Shown one piece after another: positions 41,808 through 42,100 of a DNA stretch of 42,100 nucleotides. The stretch lies in the NCBI GenBank assembly GCA_024637155.1, contig JAGXFR010000053.1, forward strand, positions 1 to 42,100. The letters are read 5' to 3'. The stretch's first letter is position 1; the number at the start of each line of letters is the position of its first letter. The DNA comes from Burkholderiaceae bacterium. Lineage in GTDB: Bacteria > Pseudomonadota > Gammaproteobacteria > Burkholderiales > Burkholderiaceae_E. A program made the position numbers and the translations under genes. The notes under the pieces were generated by a model that had not been told where the DNA came from, made no database searches, and saw only the letters and a program-made list of their open reading frames with translations.

Positions 41808-42100
41808 AGGATTCGAGGACTGATCTGCTGCATCGCCTGGAATCGCTCGTCTGGGGCAGGCCGGAGAATTCACGGACGCGCTGGCAGTCGCGCGCGCTGC
41901 GATTCGTGCGCACCGTTCTGATTCTGGCGCGCGACCTGGCGTTCGGTCAGCTCACGCTGCGCGCGATGAGCATGGTCTACACCACGTTGCTGTCGATCGT
42001 GCCGCTGTTCGCGCTGAGCTTCTCGGTGCTCAAGGCGTTTGGTGTGCACAACCAGATTCAGCCGCTGCTCTCGAAGTTGTTCGAGCCGCTCGGCGACAAG
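41804..42100 (+). CDS. YihY/ribonuclease BN-like inner-membrane protein (5' part only)
   Basis: The first 99 codons are present and the window ends in frame. The YihY/UPF0761 family N-terminus is clear: FGQLTLRAMSMVYTTLLSIV followed by PLFALSFSVLKAFGVHNQ and PLLSKLFEPLGDK, with the first transmembrane helix inside. Older annotation calls these ribonuclease BN, but E. coli RNase BN activity belongs to another protein, so only membrane-protein status is safe. The start ATG overlaps the DUF748 stop by ATGA, so the two are translationally coupled. Confidence 0.9.
   Translation, partial: MKDSRTDLLHRLESLVWGRPENSRTRWQSRALRFVRTVLILARDLAFGQLTLRAMSMVYTTLLSIVPLFALSFSVLKAFGVHNQIQPLLSKLFEPLGDK

Overview
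The window looks like a piece of a GC-rich proteobacterial chromosome, most probably a betaproteobacterium. The best evidence is the left third, where the order suhB / trmJ / cysE / lpxH / cyclophilin / TPR protein / cysS / alkA-type glycosylase / accA / tilS / lysC / tRNA-Ser is one I know from Burkholderiales and Rhodocyclales. I saw no phage genes, transposases, CRISPR arrays or rRNA. Coding is dense and both strands are used. Many long antisense ORFs exist only because of the GC-rich codon bias and were left out.

Left block (1-12.1 kb): housekeeping genes for RNA modification, cysteine synthesis, lipid A, tRNA charging, fatty-acid synthesis and the aspartate pathway. cysS-alkA-accA-tilS overlap and form one operon. 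An orphan prpF-type isomerase gene sits between trmJ and cysE. CysS carries a four-cysteine insertion. lysC and tRNA-Ser(GCT) each have a readable sigma70-type promoter.

Central block (12.2-19.9 kb): the most interesting part. Five co-directional genes encode an NfnA-like flavin/[2Fe-2S] reductase, an NfnB/glutamate-synthase-small-chain-like flavoprotein with eight N-terminal cysteines, the KorA (gamma-alpha fusion) and KorB subunits of a 2-oxoacid:ferredoxin oxidoreductase, and a 745-residue protein ending in a ferredoxin domain on an Ala/Pro-rich arm. Together they look like a self-contained route between 2-oxoglutarate/succinyl-CoA and NAD(P)H, with the ferredoxin covalently tethered.

Envelope block (19.9-24.4 kb): an isoprenylcysteine-methyltransferase-like membrane protein, a small acidic ORF, a glycine-zipper lipoprotein, and a Spy/CpxP-like periplasmic protein with seven 27-bp (nine-residue) Met/Gly repeats. 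The last is divergent from an OmpR-type regulator and its sensor kinase. The sensor's periplasmic domain carries the same kind of Met/Gly motif.

Right block (24.4-42.1 kb): gshA, a fumarylacetoacetate-hydrolase family enzyme, panE and yaeQ. A LysR regulator is divergent from a DoxX/extradiol-dioxygenase pair that resembles a quinone or catechol detoxification module. Cytochrome b561 and cytochrome c' follow. Next is a minus-strand run of UbiA-type prenyltransferase, thiolase and acyl-CoA ligase, ending in a decayed 3-hydroxybutyrate-dehydrogenase-like pseudogene. Last come a very large AsmA-like DUF748 protein with an eight-fold 44-residue internal repeat and the 5' end of a YihY/ribonuclease-BN-like membrane protein cut by the window edge.
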